A stretch of 64,000 bases of DNA from Streptomyces poriferorum (GCF_019399235.1 NZ_JAELVH010000003.1:1-64000), one strand, 5' to 3'. Shown: positions 25,305 to 34,666, counted from the stretch's first letter. Numbers and translations: made by a program. Notes: a model not told the origin generated them from the letters alone.

Positions 25305-26081
25305 ATGACCCACGCCGCGCCGGACGCCGTCACCTCGTCCGAACTGCTCTCCGTCGTCGCCTCCCGCGAACTGGCAGCGCGCCGCACCGTGTTCGCCGGA
25401 ATCGGACTGCCGACCCTGGCCACCGAGCTGGCCCATCTGACGGTCGCCCCGGACATCGAGGTGGTGTACGAGTCCGGGGTCTGCGGCGCCCACCCCGCGC
25501 GGCTGCCGGAGACCATCGCCGACGCGGTCCTGATCACGGGGGCGGAGGCGGTGATCTCGATGCCGATGCTCTTCGGCTGCGTACTGCAGGGCGGCCATAT
25601 CGACGTGGGGTTCCTCGGCGCGGCGCAGATCGACCGCTGGGGCAACCTCAACACCTCGGTGATCGGCGACTGGGACAGCCCGTCGGTCCGGCTGCCCGGC
25701 TCGGGCGGCGGTGTCGAGGTGATGGCCAACTCCCGCGAGGTCTTCGTGGTGATGCGCCGCCACCATCCGCGCTCCTTCCCGGCGGAGCTCGACTTCTGCA
25801 CGACTCCGGGGCCCGACCGCGCGCTCGCCGAGGGCATCCGTCCCCTGGGCTCCGGCGTCACCCGGGTCATCACCGAACTGGGCATCATGGCGCGCGAGGG
25901 CGTGGGCGAGGAGCTGCGGCTCGTCGCCGTCCAGCCCGGGGTCACCGTGGAGCAGGTGCGGGCCGCGACCGGCTGGGAGCTGCGGGTCGCCGACACGGTC
26001 GACGAGGTGCCGCCCCCGACCGGGGCGGAGTTGCGGCTGCTGCGCGAGGATGTCGACCCGGACCGCGTGTACCTGCGCTGA
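25305..26081 (+). CDS. CoA-transferase subunit B (PcaJ/CatJ or glutaconate type)
   Basis: 258 residues; GGAAGGA 7 nt before the ATG. Carries the beta-subunit catalytic-Glu region VVYESGVCGAHP, in place of the SENG form of many SCOT enzymes, and GGHIDVGFLGAAQIDRWGNLN. Follows subunit A by 47 bp and precedes the dehydrogenase. It should form the catalytic half of the heteromeric transferase. Confidence 0.84.
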   Translation: MTHAAPDAVTSSELLSVVASRELAARRTVFAGIGLPTLATELAHLTVAPDIEVVYESGVCGAHPARLPETIADAVLITGAEAVISMPMLFGCVLQGGHIDVGFLGAAQIDRWGNLNTSVIGDWDSPSVRLPGSGGGVEVMANSREVFVVMRRHHPRSFPAELDFCTTPGPDRALAEGIRPLGSGVTRVITELGIMAREGVGEELRLVAVQPGVTVEQVRAATGWELRVADTVDEVPPPTGAELRLLREDVDPDRVYLR

Positions 26082-26122
26082 TCCGCAGCCGCCCGTCCGT
26101 CACCCGCCCCATCGAGAGGACC

Positions 26123-27709
26123 ATGACCACCATGCGTATCAGGATCGTCGGCGCCGGAGCCATGGGCCGCGGCATCGCCCAGTGGGCGGCCGTCGCCGGA
26201 CACACCGTGGAGCTGTGCGACGTGCGGACGGAGGCGGTGGCGGAGGCGGCCGGCTTCGTACGGTCCATGCTGGAGCGGGCCGTACAGAAGGGCCGGATGT
26301 CCGCCGAGGACGCGGCCGGCGCCCTGGGCCGGCTGGTCCCGCTGGACGACCCGTGGGCCGGTGGCCCGGACGTCGAGCTGGTCGTCGAGGCCGTGAGGGA
26401 GGACCTGGCCACCAAGGCGGAGGTCTTCGGCAGGCTGGAGCAGGCGCTGCCCTCGTCGGCCGTCTTCGCCACCAACACGTCCTCGCTGTCCGTGACCCGG
26501 ATCGCCGCCGGGCTGAAGGACCCGACGCGTCTGGCCGGACTGCACTTCTTCAACCCGGTCCCGCTGATGCGGATCGTCGAGGTCGTGCCCGGCGCCGCGA
26601 CCCGCCCCGGGATCCCGCCGCTGCTGACCGCGCTCGTCGAGAGCTGCGGGCACCGCGCCGTCACGGTCGCCGACACCCCCGGCTTCCTCGTCAACCACGC
26701 CGGGCGCGGGCTGGTGACGGAGGCGCTCGCGCTGCTGGAGGAGACGGTCGCCGACCCGGCGGGCATCGACCGCATCGCGCGGGACGTGCTGGGCCTGCGC
26801 ATGGGCCCGTTCGAGCTGATGGACCTGACCGGACTCGATGTGACCGCCGCCGTGATCGACTCGATCTGGGACGGCTTCCGCCACGAGGACCGGCTCCGGC
26901 CCTCGTACCTGACCCCGAACCGGGTGGCGGCCGGGCTGCACGGGCGCAAGACGGGACGCGGCTGGTTCCCGTACGGCCCCGAGGCCGCCGGGCCCGCGCC
27001 GGAGGCTCCGGTCACCGGCGACCCGGACCGGCCGGTGTGCGTCGTCGCCGCGTCCGGCGCCGGGGATGCGGACGCCGCGAACGCGGTGGCACTCCGGGAG
27101 GCTCTGTCGGCGGCGGGCGCCACGGTGGTGACCGGCGCCGAAGTGCCTGCCGGGGCGCTGGTACTGGTTCCGGTCTGGGGCACCGCGGTCGCCTCGGCCG
27201 TGGCCGCTCACGGGCTGCCCGCGGGCCGCACCTTCGGTGTGGACCCGCTGCCGCCGGCCGGCCGCCGCCGGGTGCTGGCCGTGACTCCGGCCGCGGATGC
27301 CGTGGCGGCGCGGGACGCCCGCGCGGTGCTGGCGCGGACCGCGGACGGCGGCGAGCCGTTCGCGGTGTCGGTGGTCCGGGACACCGCGGGCTCGGTCGCG
27401 CAGCGGCTGCTCGCGTCGATCGTGTCGGTCTCGGCGTCCATCGCGGAACGCGCGCTGGCGACGCCGGGCGACATCGATCTGGCGGTGACGACCGGTCTCG
27501 GCTATCCGGTGGGCCCGCTGGCCTGGGGCGACCGGATCGGCGCGGCCAGGATGCTGGAGCTGCACCGGGCGCTGCACGCCACGACGGGCGACCCGCGCCA
27601 CCGCCCGACCCGCTGGGTCACCGAACGCGCGGCGCTGGGCCTGGCGCTGACGGACCCGGGGACGTCACCGGCGGACTGCCTGGACAGCGGCCAGGAGAGC
27701 GCCGTGTGA
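26123..27709 (+). CDS. 3-hydroxyacyl-CoA dehydrogenase with two C-terminal domains (PaaH-like)
   Basis: 528 residues. NAD-binding GAGAMG (10-15), the catalytic HFFNPVPLM segment and a C-terminal 3HCDH domain (DTPGFLVNHAGRGLVTEAL) are present, followed by a second related C-terminal domain (about 425-510, GYPVGPLAWGDRIG). This double-domain layout is typical of PaaH, the 3-hydroxyadipyl-CoA dehydrogenase of phenylacetate catabolism. Its product would be the substrate of the nearby thiolase. GAGAGGA precedes the ATG at 26123. Confidence 0.86.
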   Translation: MTTMRIRIVGAGAMGRGIAQWAAVAGHTVELCDVRTEAVAEAAGFVRSMLERAVQKGRMSAEDAAGALGRLVPLDDPWAGGPDVELVVEAVREDLATKAEVFGRLEQALPSSAVFATNTSSLSVTRIAAGLKDPTRLAGLHFFNPVPLMRIVEVVPGAATRPGIPPLLTALVESCGHRAVTVADTPGFLVNHAGRGLVTEALALLEETVADPAGIDRIARDVLGLRMGPFELMDLTGLDVTAAVIDSIWDGFRHEDRLRPSYLTPNRVAAGLHGRKTGRGWFPYGPEAAGPAPEAPVTGDPDRPVCVVAASGAGDADAANAVALREALSAAGATVVTGAEVPAGALVLVPVWGTAVASAVAAHGLPAGRTFGVDPLPPAGRRRVLAVTPAADAVAARDARAVLARTADGGEPFAVSVVRDTAGSVAQRLLASIVSVSASIAERALATPGDIDLAVTTGLGYPVGPLAWGDRIGAARMLELHRALHATTGDPRHRPTRWVTERAALGLALTDPGTSPADCLDSGQESAV

Positions 27710-27779
27710 GGGGGTCGTGCCGGGTGACATGACCGATTCGTTCAAGACCGAAGGCCGCTCCCCGGCCTACGGTCGGTTC

Positions 27780-28175
27780 ATGACTCCACGACTCGACGCT
27801 CTCTCCATCACCACCGCGGATCTGGCCGCCTCGCTCGCCTTCTACCGCCGGCTCGGCCTCGGCATCCCCGCCGGCGCGGAATCCGCGCCCCATGTCGAAG
27901 TGACGCTCCCGGGCGGGCAAAGGCTCCTGTGGGACACCGAGGACGTCGTGCGCTCCTTCGACCCGGAGTGGTCGCGGCCGAACGGCGGCGAACGGCTCGG
28001 GCTCGCGTTCCTCTGCGACGACCCGGCGGAGGTCGACGCCGTCTACGCCGAGCTGACCGGTGCCGGATACCGCGGCCATCTGAAGCCGTGGGACGCGGAA
28101 TGGGGACAGCGGTACGCGGTGGTCCTGGACCCGGACGGCTGCGCGGTGTCGCTGTTCGCCGCGGCCGCCTCCTGA
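27780..28175 (+). CDS. VOC (glyoxalase/bleomycin-resistance fold) protein
   Basis: 131 residues: two beta-alpha-beta-beta-beta modules with LSITTADLAASLAFYRRLGLG at the start and YAVVLDPDGCAVSLF at the end. TACGGT (27768-27773) ends 6 nt before the ATG and no RBS is present, so a leaderless start is likely. Convergent with an AraC gene, a pairing often seen for VOC stress proteins. Substrate unknown. Confidence 0.8.
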   Translation: MTPRLDALSITTADLAASLAFYRRLGLGIPAGAESAPHVEVTLPGGQRLLWDTEDVVRSFDPEWSRPNGGERLGLAFLCDDPAEVDAVYAELTGAGYRGHLKPWDAEWGQRYAVVLDPDGCAVSLFAAAAS

Positions 28176-28270
28176 GACGCGCCCCTGCACGAGATGTTCG
28201 GGGATGCCTGGGCACGGACGTCCGGCGAGCTCGGGGGCGAGCAGGCCTGGGGGATCCGGGCGAGAGGCCC

Positions 28271-28969
28271 TCAGGCCCGCGCGAAGTACTCGGTCAGGGT
28301 GGTGCCGCCCAGTTCGCGCATCTCCCGGGCGAGGTGTGCCTGGTCGGCGCAGCCCGCCAGGATCGCGGCCTCGGCGTACGGCGTCCCCGACCGGACGAGA
28401 GCCAGTGCCCGCTGCAGCCGCAGGACCCGGGCGAGCGTCTTGGGGCCGTAGCCGAAGGCGGCCAGCGAGCGGCGGTGGAGCTGACGGGCGCCGAGGCCGA
28501 CCGTCCGCGCCGTCTGCGCGACGGTGCGGCCGCTGTCCAGCTGCGCGGCGACGGACCGCATCGCCGGGTCCGGCGGCCGGGTGTCCGCTGCCCGGCGCGC
28601 GGCGATGTCCTCCAGCGCGGCGGCCGGATCGGCGGCGCAGGCGACCCGCTCGGTGAGTTCCCGGACCAGGGCCGCCGGCCACAGGTCGGCCAGGTCGATG
28701 CGGCGGTCCCGCAGTTCGCACGCCTCCACGCCCAGCAGGGCGGGCGCCGTGCCGGGGGCGAAGCGGATGCCCGCGTAGCTGCCGCCGTCCGAGCCGGACG
28801 GGGCTTCCGCACGGGTGTCCGGGCCCGCGACGAGGAGTCTGCCGCCGATCCAGAGCAGGTCCATGCAGCCGTCGGGGAGCACCGCGTGGAACGATCCCCG
28901 CGGCACGGTCAGGGTCCAGACCTTCGCACCGTCCACCCGTGACACGCGCTCTTCGTAACGGTCGCCCAT
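28271..28969 (-). CDS. AraC-family regulator
   Basis: 232 residues starting MGDRYEERV. The N-terminal half is a small sensor domain ([17 protein letters not shown]), the C-terminal half an AraC double HTH with [19 protein letters not shown] and a C-terminal [12 protein letters not shown]...[21 protein letters not shown]. The substrate and target are unknown; the convergent VOC gene is a candidate. Confidence 0.85.
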   Translation of the reverse strand: MGDRYEERVSRVDGAKVWTLTVPRGSFHAVLPDGCMDLLWIGGRLLVAGPDTRAEAPSGSDGGSYAGIRFAPGTAPALLGVEACELRDRRIDLADLWPAALVRELTERVACAADPAAALEDIAARRAADTRPPDPAMRSVAAQLDSGRTVAQTARTVGLGARQLHRRSLAAFGYGPKTLARVLRLQRALALVRSGTPYAEAAILAGCADQAHLAREMRELGGTTLTEYFARA

Positions 28970-29026
28970 GGCACTAGTGTCGTCGACCGACGGAGAACGG
29001 GCGGAACGGGCATCCCGGGGGCAGCC

Positions 29027-29392
29027 ATGGCGGCACTGATGGAGTTCACCACCGACAGCGGCGAGACGGTGACGGTCGAGGTCGACCGGCACGTTCCGGG
29101 TGCGCAGCTGGTCGCGCGCGACGGCCATGCGCTGGCCCGGGCGGAGCGCACCTTCGACGAGGCGCTCCAGGGCATCCGGTCGGCGGCCGAGTCCGCGCTC
29201 TCGGTGTTCAGGGACGGCATCCTGAAGCCGGACGGGGTGGAGCTCGAGTTCGGGGTGAAGATCACCGCCGAGGCCGGGGCGGTGATCGCGAAGAGCGCCC
29301 TGGAGGGCCATCTGACGGTCAAGCTGTCGTGGTCGCCGGGGTCGTCCGCCGAGGCTCCCCCAGCGTCCCCGCCCGCGCCGGCCGCCGGCTGA
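29027..29392 (+). CDS. Trypco1 (CU044_2847-type) domain protein
   Basis: 121 residues: [16 protein letters not shown] start, a helical [20 protein letters not shown] segment, then [32 protein letters not shown] and a Pro/Ala-rich tail. This is the trypsin-co-occurring domain 1, known from bioinformatic studies of actinobacterial conflict and signalling systems, where it sits beside or is fused to trypsin-like proteases. Here no trypsin-like gene is adjacent. Function unknown. Confidence 0.75.
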   Translation: MAALMEFTTDSGETVTVEVDRHVPGAQLVARDGHALARAERTFDEALQGIRSAAESALSVFRDGILKPDGVELEFGVKITAEAGAVIAKSALEGHLTVKLSWSPGSSAEAPPASPPAPAAG

Positions 29393-29410
29393 CGGCTGCC
29401 GTACCGCGGT

Positions 29411-30610
29411 TCACTCGCCGTGCGGCTGCGGCTTGTCCCCGTCCTTCTCACGGCTCGGCTGCGTCTTGTCCGCTTCCTTCTCGCGGCTCGGCTGCAGCCG
29501 GGACTTCACGTCGTCCGGCGGCAGGAACCGCGACCAGCGCTCGGGGAACTCGGACGGCATGTACGGGCTGTCGCCGTCGTCCCCGTCCCCTTCGTCGTCC
29601 CAGTCCGCGTACCGGCTCTCCGCCTGGGTACGGGCCACGAACTCGGCCGCCTGGGCCGCGCGCACCCGGTCGTTGGCCGCACGGGCCGCCGCCGTCGCCA
29701 CCGAGGGCCACACCCGGTCGATGGCCGCGTTGACCGCGGCGCCGACCAGCACCGCGAACGCGGAGATGCCGATCCACAGCAGGACCGCGATCGGGGCGGC
29801 CAGGGAGCCGTAGATCGTGGGCCCCTCGACCGTGCTGGTGAGGTAGATCCGCAGCAGGAAGCTGCCCAGCACCCACATCGCCAGCGCCATCAGGGCGCCC
29901 GGCATGTCCTCGATCCACGGCGAGCGGACGGGGACGGACACGTGGTAGAGCGTCGTCAGGAAGGCGATGGACAGCAATATCACCAGCGGCCAGTACAGGA
30001 CGCTTATGACCTCGGTACCCCAGGGGATGAACTCCACGACCCGGTCGGGACCGACCACCAGCAGCGGCAGCACGACCGCGCCCAGCAGCAGCGCCACCAC
30101 GTACAGCAGGAAGGCGAGCATCCGGGTCTTGACGATGCCGCGCTGGCCGTCGAGCCCGTACATGACGGTGATCGTGTCGATGAAAACGTTGACCGCGCGG
30201 GAACCGGACCAGAGCGCGATCGCGAAGCCGATCGAGATGACGTCGGGCCGGGCCCCGGTGGTGACGTCCGCCAGCAGCGGTTTGGCGAAGTCGTTCACGC
30301 CGCGCTCGGAGAGCACCGTATGGGCGGCGCTCAGGATGTTGCGCTCGATGGAGGCGACCGTCGCGGTGCTGGTCCACTCGTCGACGTACCCGAGCAGGCC
30401 GATCAGTCCGAGGAGCAGCGGGGGCAGGGACAGCAGGGTGAAGAACGCCGCCTCGGCGGCGAGTCCCAGAATGCGGTACTCCATGCACGAGTTGACGGTG
30501 TCCTTCAGCAACTGCCAGACCAGTTGCCGCTTGGACACGTTGCGGTAGAGCACTCTGGCCCGGTGGAGCCGGCCCGGCGGCCGCTCGGGTGTTTCATTTG
30601 CTGCCTGCAC
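29411..30610 (-). CDS. YihY/virulence factor BrkB family membrane protein
   Basis: 399 residues with about six membrane helices (for example AAFFTLLSLPPLLLGLIGLLG, MLAFLLYVVALLLGAVVLPLLVV, APIAVLLWIGISAFAVLVGAAVNA) and the family ALWSGSRAVNVFIDTITVMYG segment. The hydrophilic C-terminal tail is acidic, then carries two copies of QPSREK. The GTG at 30610 is preceded by TACGGT and 6 nt with no RBS, so it is probably leaderless. Function not established; BrkB is not an RNase despite the old RNase BN name. Confidence 0.86.
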   Translation of the reverse strand: MQAANETPERPPGRLHRARVLYRNVSKRQLVWQLLKDTVNSCMEYRILGLAAEAAFFTLLSLPPLLLGLIGLLGYVDEWTSTATVASIERNILSAAHTVLSERGVNDFAKPLLADVTTGARPDVISIGFAIALWSGSRAVNVFIDTITVMYGLDGQRGIVKTRMLAFLLYVVALLLGAVVLPLLVVGPDRVVEFIPWGTEVISVLYWPLVILLSIAFLTTLYHVSVPVRSPWIEDMPGALMALAMWVLGSFLLRIYLTSTVEGPTIYGSLAAPIAVLLWIGISAFAVLVGAAVNAAIDRVWPSVATAAARAANDRVRAAQAAEFVARTQAESRYADWDDEGDGDDGDSPYMPSEFPERWSRFLPPDDVKSRLQPSREKEADKTQPSREKDGDKPQPHGE

Positions 30611-30615
30611 GTCCT

Positions 30616-30622
30616 TACCGTA
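30616..30622. promoter_or_regulatory. Shared, near-symmetric -10 of two divergent leaderless genes
   Basis: TACCGTA on the plus strand gives TACCGT (30616-30621) 6 nt before the aidB ATG; its complement gives TACGGT (30622-30617) 6 nt before the brkB-type GTG. The start codons are only 17 bp apart, so the two promoters must compete. Confidence 0.5.
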
Positions 30623-30627
30623 TCGGC

Positions 30628-32265
30628 ATGGCAGCCACCACCCACACAGTGTCCAACCAGGCCCCTCCCCTCCTCGGCTACGACGTCTTCGGCGCGGACC
30701 GGGTACTGACCGAAGCCGTGGAACGGCACCTCCCGGCAGACCTGCTCGACGAAGCGCGCGGCCCTCTCGCCGAGCTCGGCCGGTCCGCCGGATCCGCCCG
30801 GACGGCGGAGTGGGGAGCACAGGCCAACGAGAATCCGCCGAGGCTGCGCACCCATGACCGCTACGGGAACCGCGTCGACGAGGTGGAGTTCCATCCGGCC
30901 TGGCACCGGCTGCTCGGCCACGCCGTCACCGCCGGTCTGACCGACGCCTGGGACCGGCCGGGCGGACATGTGCGCCGGACCGCCGGCTTCCTGGTGTGGA
31001 CGCAGGCCGAGGCGGGTCACGGCTGCCCGCTCTCCATGACGCACGCGGCCGTGCCCGCGCTGCGGACCGATCCGGCGGTGGCGGCGGAGTGGGAGCCGCT
31101 GCTGACCTCGCGGGTGTACGAGGAGGAGCTGAGGCCGGCCGGCCAGAAGGCCGGGGCGCTCCTCGGGATGGGCATGACGGAGAAGCAGGGCGGCACGGAC
31201 GTGCGGTCCAACACGACGCGCGCCGAGCCCCTGTCCGGTGCGGGCGAGTATCTGCTCACCGGGCACAAGTGGTTCTGTTCGGCTCCGATGTCCGACGGGT
31301 TCCTGGTGCTGGCGCAGGCCCCGGGCGGGCTGACGTGTTTCCTGCTGCCCCGGGTGCTGCCCGACGGCACGCGCAACGTGTTCGCGATCCAGCGGCTCAA
31401 GGACAAGCTGGGCAACCGGTCCAACGCCTCGGCCGAGGTCGAGTTCGACGGTACGTGGGTGCGCCGGATCGGTGAGGAGGGGCGCGGGGTGCGCACCATC
31501 ATCGACATGGTGGCGGCGACCCGGCTGGACTGTGTGACCGGTTCGGCGGCGCTGATGCGCCAGGCGGTGGCGCAGGCGGTCCACCACACCACGTACCGCA
31601 GCGCGTTCGGCGGGCTGCTGGTCGACAAGCCGCTGATGCGCAACGTGCTGGCCGATCTGGCGCTGGAGTCGGAGGCCGCGACGGTGCTGGCGATGCGTCT
31701 CGCGGCGGCGTACGACGCCGGGACCGAGAGCGAGTCGGCGTTCCTGCGCATCGCGGTGCCGGCGGCGAAGTACTGGGTGACGAAGCGGTGCGCCCCGCTG
31801 GTGGCCGAGGCGCTGGAGTGCCTGGGCGGCAACGGCTACGTGGAGGAGTCGGGGATGCCCCGGCTGCTGCGCGAGGCGCCGCTGAACTCGATCTGGGAGG
31901 GCTCGGGGAACGTACAGGCGCTGGATGTGCTGCGTGCGCTGCAGCGTGAGCCGCTGGCGCTGAACGCGTTCCTCCAGGAGGTCGGGCGGGCGCGGGGCGC
32001 CGACCACCGGCTCGACCGGGCGATCAGGGACCTGCTCACCGAGCTCGCCGATCTGCAGGGGATCGAGGCGCGGGCCCGCCGGCTCGTGGAGCGGATGGCG
32101 CTGGTGCTGCAGGGTTCCCTGCTGGTGCGGTGGGCCCCGCCCGGGGTCGCCGACGCGTTCTGCGCGTCACGCCTGGGCGGGGAGTGGGGTTCGGCGTTCG
32201 GAACGCTGCCGCACACCCTGGACCTGGCGTCGGTCGTGGAGCGGGCCCGGCCCGTGGAGCGTTGA
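30628..32265 (+). CDS. aidB: Acyl-CoA dehydrogenase-fold protein AidB (alkylation response)
   Basis: 545 residues, close to the 541 of E. coli AidB. It shows the AidB form of the dehydrogenase core: GMGMTEKQGGTDVRSNTT, GHKWFCSAPMSDGFLVLAQ and LGGNGYVEESGMPRLLREAPLNSIWEGSGNVQALDVLRA. AidB binds FAD and DNA and protects against alkylating agents in E. coli. The ATG at 30628 is used; an in-frame GTG at 30589 would overlap the divergent gene. Confidence 0.9.
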   Translation: MAATTHTVSNQAPPLLGYDVFGADRVLTEAVERHLPADLLDEARGPLAELGRSAGSARTAEWGAQANENPPRLRTHDRYGNRVDEVEFHPAWHRLLGHAVTAGLTDAWDRPGGHVRRTAGFLVWTQAEAGHGCPLSMTHAAVPALRTDPAVAAEWEPLLTSRVYEEELRPAGQKAGALLGMGMTEKQGGTDVRSNTTRAEPLSGAGEYLLTGHKWFCSAPMSDGFLVLAQAPGGLTCFLLPRVLPDGTRNVFAIQRLKDKLGNRSNASAEVEFDGTWVRRIGEEGRGVRTIIDMVAATRLDCVTGSAALMRQAVAQAVHHTTYRSAFGGLLVDKPLMRNVLADLALESEAATVLAMRLAAAYDAGTESESAFLRIAVPAAKYWVTKRCAPLVAEALECLGGNGYVEESGMPRLLREAPLNSIWEGSGNVQALDVLRALQREPLALNAFLQEVGRARGADHRLDRAIRDLLTELADLQGIEARARRLVERMALVLQGSLLVRWAPPGVADAFCASRLGGEWGSAFGTLPHTLDLASVVERARPVER

Positions 32266-32283
32266 CCGGGCGGGGCAGCAACA

Positions 32284-32317
32284 GGGGGTGGTGCTGCGCC
32301 GACACGGCACCACCCCC
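32284..32317 (+). terminator. Terminator after aidB
   Basis: 11-bp stem GGGGGTGGTGC / GCACCACCCCC with a 12-nt loop, starting 18 nt after the aidB stop codon. The 218 bp from here to the next gene hold no recognisable gene. Confidence 0.75.
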
Positions 32318-32535
32318 CATGCTGTACACACCGGACTTCGGGGCCGAAACCCCACCGTGCGGTGTACCGCCACTCTCGTACGGCCGGAGGGCCGTCGCCA
32401 GAGTTGCAGAGGGTTGCAACCATTGTGCGGAGTTGCGACACCGGGAACCGCGAGGCGGCAGGATGACCTCATGGCCCATGGCCCTTGGCACGGTCCTGGT
32501 ACTGACGCTGGCACTGGCACCTAGGGGGATCCGAC

Positions 32536-33816
32536 ATGGAGACAAGTCCAGTCGACGTGATGCGCCCTGCTGCGCGGGACTCGGACCGGGCCACGCGCCT
32601 GCTCCACCGCGCCCGGGAGGCGCGGATGGCGGGCCAGAGGATGCCGGTCCAGCCGCGGGCCGAGATCGGGGCCTCCTGGGACCGGGTGCTGCGCAGCGGC
32701 ATCGATCCGGAGCAGACCACGCAGAGCGTGCTGCTGGAGCTGGAGGAGATCGAGCACCGGCGCCGGAGTTCCGCGCTGGGCGAGATCATGCCGCTGCTCA
32801 GTGACGGCCTGGTGAGCATCGCCGACGCCTCGCAGCAGATCATGGTGGTCACCGATGTGGAGGGCCGGGTGCTGTGGCGCCAGGGCAACACGGGGATCCT
32901 GCGCCGGGCCGACGACATCTGTCTGGCCGAGGGCGCCGCCTGGTCGGAGGAGATCACCGGCACCAACGCGATCGGCACCGCGCTTGCCTCGCGCGCCCCG
33001 GTGCAGGTCCACTCCGCGGAGCACTTCGTCCGCAGCCTGCACGGGTGGACGTGCGCGGCCGCCCCGGTGCGCGATCCGCGCGACGGCCGGCTGATGGGGA
33101 TCGTCGACATCAGCGGTCCGGCGAACACCTTCCATCCCACGACGCTCGCCCTGGTCGGGTCGGTGGCCCGGCTGGCCGAGAGCGAGGTCAGGACCCGGCA
33201 CCTCCAGGCCATCGACCGGCTGCGTTCGGTGGCGGCGCCGATGCTGTGCCGACTGGGGGGCCGGGCGCTGGCGGTGGATGCGAACGGCTGGCTGGCCGCG
33301 GTCACCGGGATGCCGCCGGTGGACCGGCTGCCGCTGCCGAAGTCCGTGCAGCCGGGCCGGGTGTGGCTGCCCTCCCTCGGGATGTGCCGGGTGGAGCCGC
33401 TGCCGGGCGGATGGCTGGTGCAGGTGGCCGACGGTGCGATGGACACCCCGCCGCGCCGGGTCGTGCTGGATCTGAGCATGCCGGGCAGCCTGACGGTGAA
33501 CGTGGTGAGCCCGGTGGGCACGTGGACGCAGCGGCTGTCCCCGCGCCACGCGGAGCTGCTGTACGCCCTGGCCCGGTGCCCCGAGGGGCGTACGGCGTCC
33601 GAACTGGCCGAGGACATCTTCGGCGATCCGACCAGGACGGTGACGGTCCGGGCCGAGATCTCCCGGCTGCGGCGCCATCTCGCGGAGGTGCTGGCCCACC
33701 GCCCGTACCGCTTCGGGGAGGGCGTCGAGGTGGAGGTGATCGGTCCGGAGAACCCGGGCGATCTGCTGCCCCGGTCGAAGGCGCCGGTGGTGGTGGCGGC
33801 CCGCGACGCCTCCTGA
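32536..33816 (+). CDS. GAF-domain transcriptional regulator with C-terminal winged helix
   Basis: 426 residues. Residues about 75-215 form a GAF domain of the type at the N-terminus of AcoR-like regulators (ITGTNAIGTALASRAPVQVHSAEHF, APVRDPRDGRLMGIVDISG). Residues about 335-405 resemble an OmpR-like winged helix (SPRHAELLYALARCPEGRTASELAEDIFGDP...TVRAEISRLRRHL). There is no AAA+ domain, so it is not a sigma-54 activator. AGGGGGA lies 7 nt before the ATG. The stimulus and targets are unknown. Confidence 0.8.
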   Translation: METSPVDVMRPAARDSDRATRLLHRAREARMAGQRMPVQPRAEIGASWDRVLRSGIDPEQTTQSVLLELEEIEHRRRSSALGEIMPLLSDGLVSIADASQQIMVVTDVEGRVLWRQGNTGILRRADDICLAEGAAWSEEITGTNAIGTALASRAPVQVHSAEHFVRSLHGWTCAAAPVRDPRDGRLMGIVDISGPANTFHPTTLALVGSVARLAESEVRTRHLQAIDRLRSVAAPMLCRLGGRALAVDANGWLAAVTGMPPVDRLPLPKSVQPGRVWLPSLGMCRVEPLPGGWLVQVADGAMDTPPRRVVLDLSMPGSLTVNVVSPVGTWTQRLSPRHAELLYALARCPEGRTASELAEDIFGDPTRTVTVRAEISRLRRHLAEVLAHRPYRFGEGVEVEVIGPENPGDLLPRSKAPVVVAARDAS

Positions 33817-33898
33817 ATCCCTGTTCCCGCAGGTCCGGGCTGCCTCGTCGGGGGTACCGGCTTGGGCCGGGGAGGCGGGGCATGGTTTTCTGGCAGTC

Positions 33899-34507
33899 AT
33901 GAGCAACCCCGAGCGTCCGTCCGGCCCCGCCCTCGCCGAGGTGACCGTCTGGTCCCTGGAGCAGACCTCCCCCGATGATCTGCAGCCCTCGGCCGTACCC
34001 GGCCCGGACGTGCGGATCGTCCGGTCCGAGGTGCCGCTGCCCGAGTTCAGCCGCTTCCTCTATACGGCCGTCGGCGGCGACATCCAGTGGACAGACCGGC
34101 TGTCGATGACGTACGCCCAGTGGCAGGAGGTGCTGGACCGGCCGGGCGCGGAGACCTGGGTGGCGTACGTGGACGGGACGCCGGCCGGGTACGTGGAGCT
34201 GGACCCGCAGGACGACGGCGCGGTCGAGATCATGTACTTCGGGCTTCTCCCGGCCTTCCGGGGCCGCAGGATCGGCGGGCATCTGCTCTCGTACGGGGTC
34301 GCCCGTGCCTGGGACCTGGCGGAGCGGTGGCCGGAGCGGCCCGCGACGAAGCGCGTGTGGGTCCACACCTGTTCCAAGGACGGGCCGCACGCCATGGGCA
34401 ACTACCTGCGCCGCGGCTTCAGGCTGTTCGACACCAGGACGGAGCTGGAGCCGGAGGTCGCCACCCCGGGGCCGTGGCCCGAGTCCGGCCGGACGCCGCT
34501 TCCGTAG
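33899..34507 (+). CDS. GNAT-family N-acetyltransferase
   Basis: 202 residues. The acetyl-CoA motif A is MYFGLLPAFRGRRIGGHLLSYGV (about 112-134), preceded by the GYVELDPQDDGAVEI strand and followed by HAMGNYLRRGFRLF. The substrate is unknown. A strong hairpin ends the unit before the sulfur operon. Confidence 0.82.
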   Translation: MSNPERPSGPALAEVTVWSLEQTSPDDLQPSAVPGPDVRIVRSEVPLPEFSRFLYTAVGGDIQWTDRLSMTYAQWQEVLDRPGAETWVAYVDGTPAGYVELDPQDDGAVEIMYFGLLPAFRGRRIGGHLLSYGVARAWDLAERWPERPATKRVWVHTCSKDGPHAMGNYLRRGFRLFDTRTELEPEVATPGPWPESGRTPLP

Positions 34508-34592
34508 GGACTCCCGCAGGAAACCCTCATCGGGGCGCTCGAAGGAAACGCTTGTAAGAAATGCACACGATTGTCCGGTATTCCGGCCGCCA

Positions 34593-34620
34593 GGCGCCCG
34601 TCATCCACGTGACGGGCGCC
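34593..34620 (+). terminator. Terminator before the sulfur assimilation operon
   Basis: Perfect 11-bp stem GGCGCCCGTCA / TGACGGGCGCC with a 6-nt loop (TCCACG), 86 nt after the GNAT stop. Confidence 0.8.
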
Positions 34621-34637
34621 ACATCGTCTCACCTGTC

Positions 34638-34666
34638 GGGACAGTCTCGTCCACATCATGGATAGT
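34638..34666 (+). promoter_or_regulatory. Predicted promoter of the sulfur assimilation operon
   Basis: GGGACA (34638-34643), 17-bp spacer, GATAGT (34661-34666). A GTCCAC (34649-34654) / GTGGAC (34668-34673) inverted repeat surrounds the -10 and could be a regulator site. The predicted start near 34673 puts the leader ORF about 30 nt into the transcript. Confidence 0.45.
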
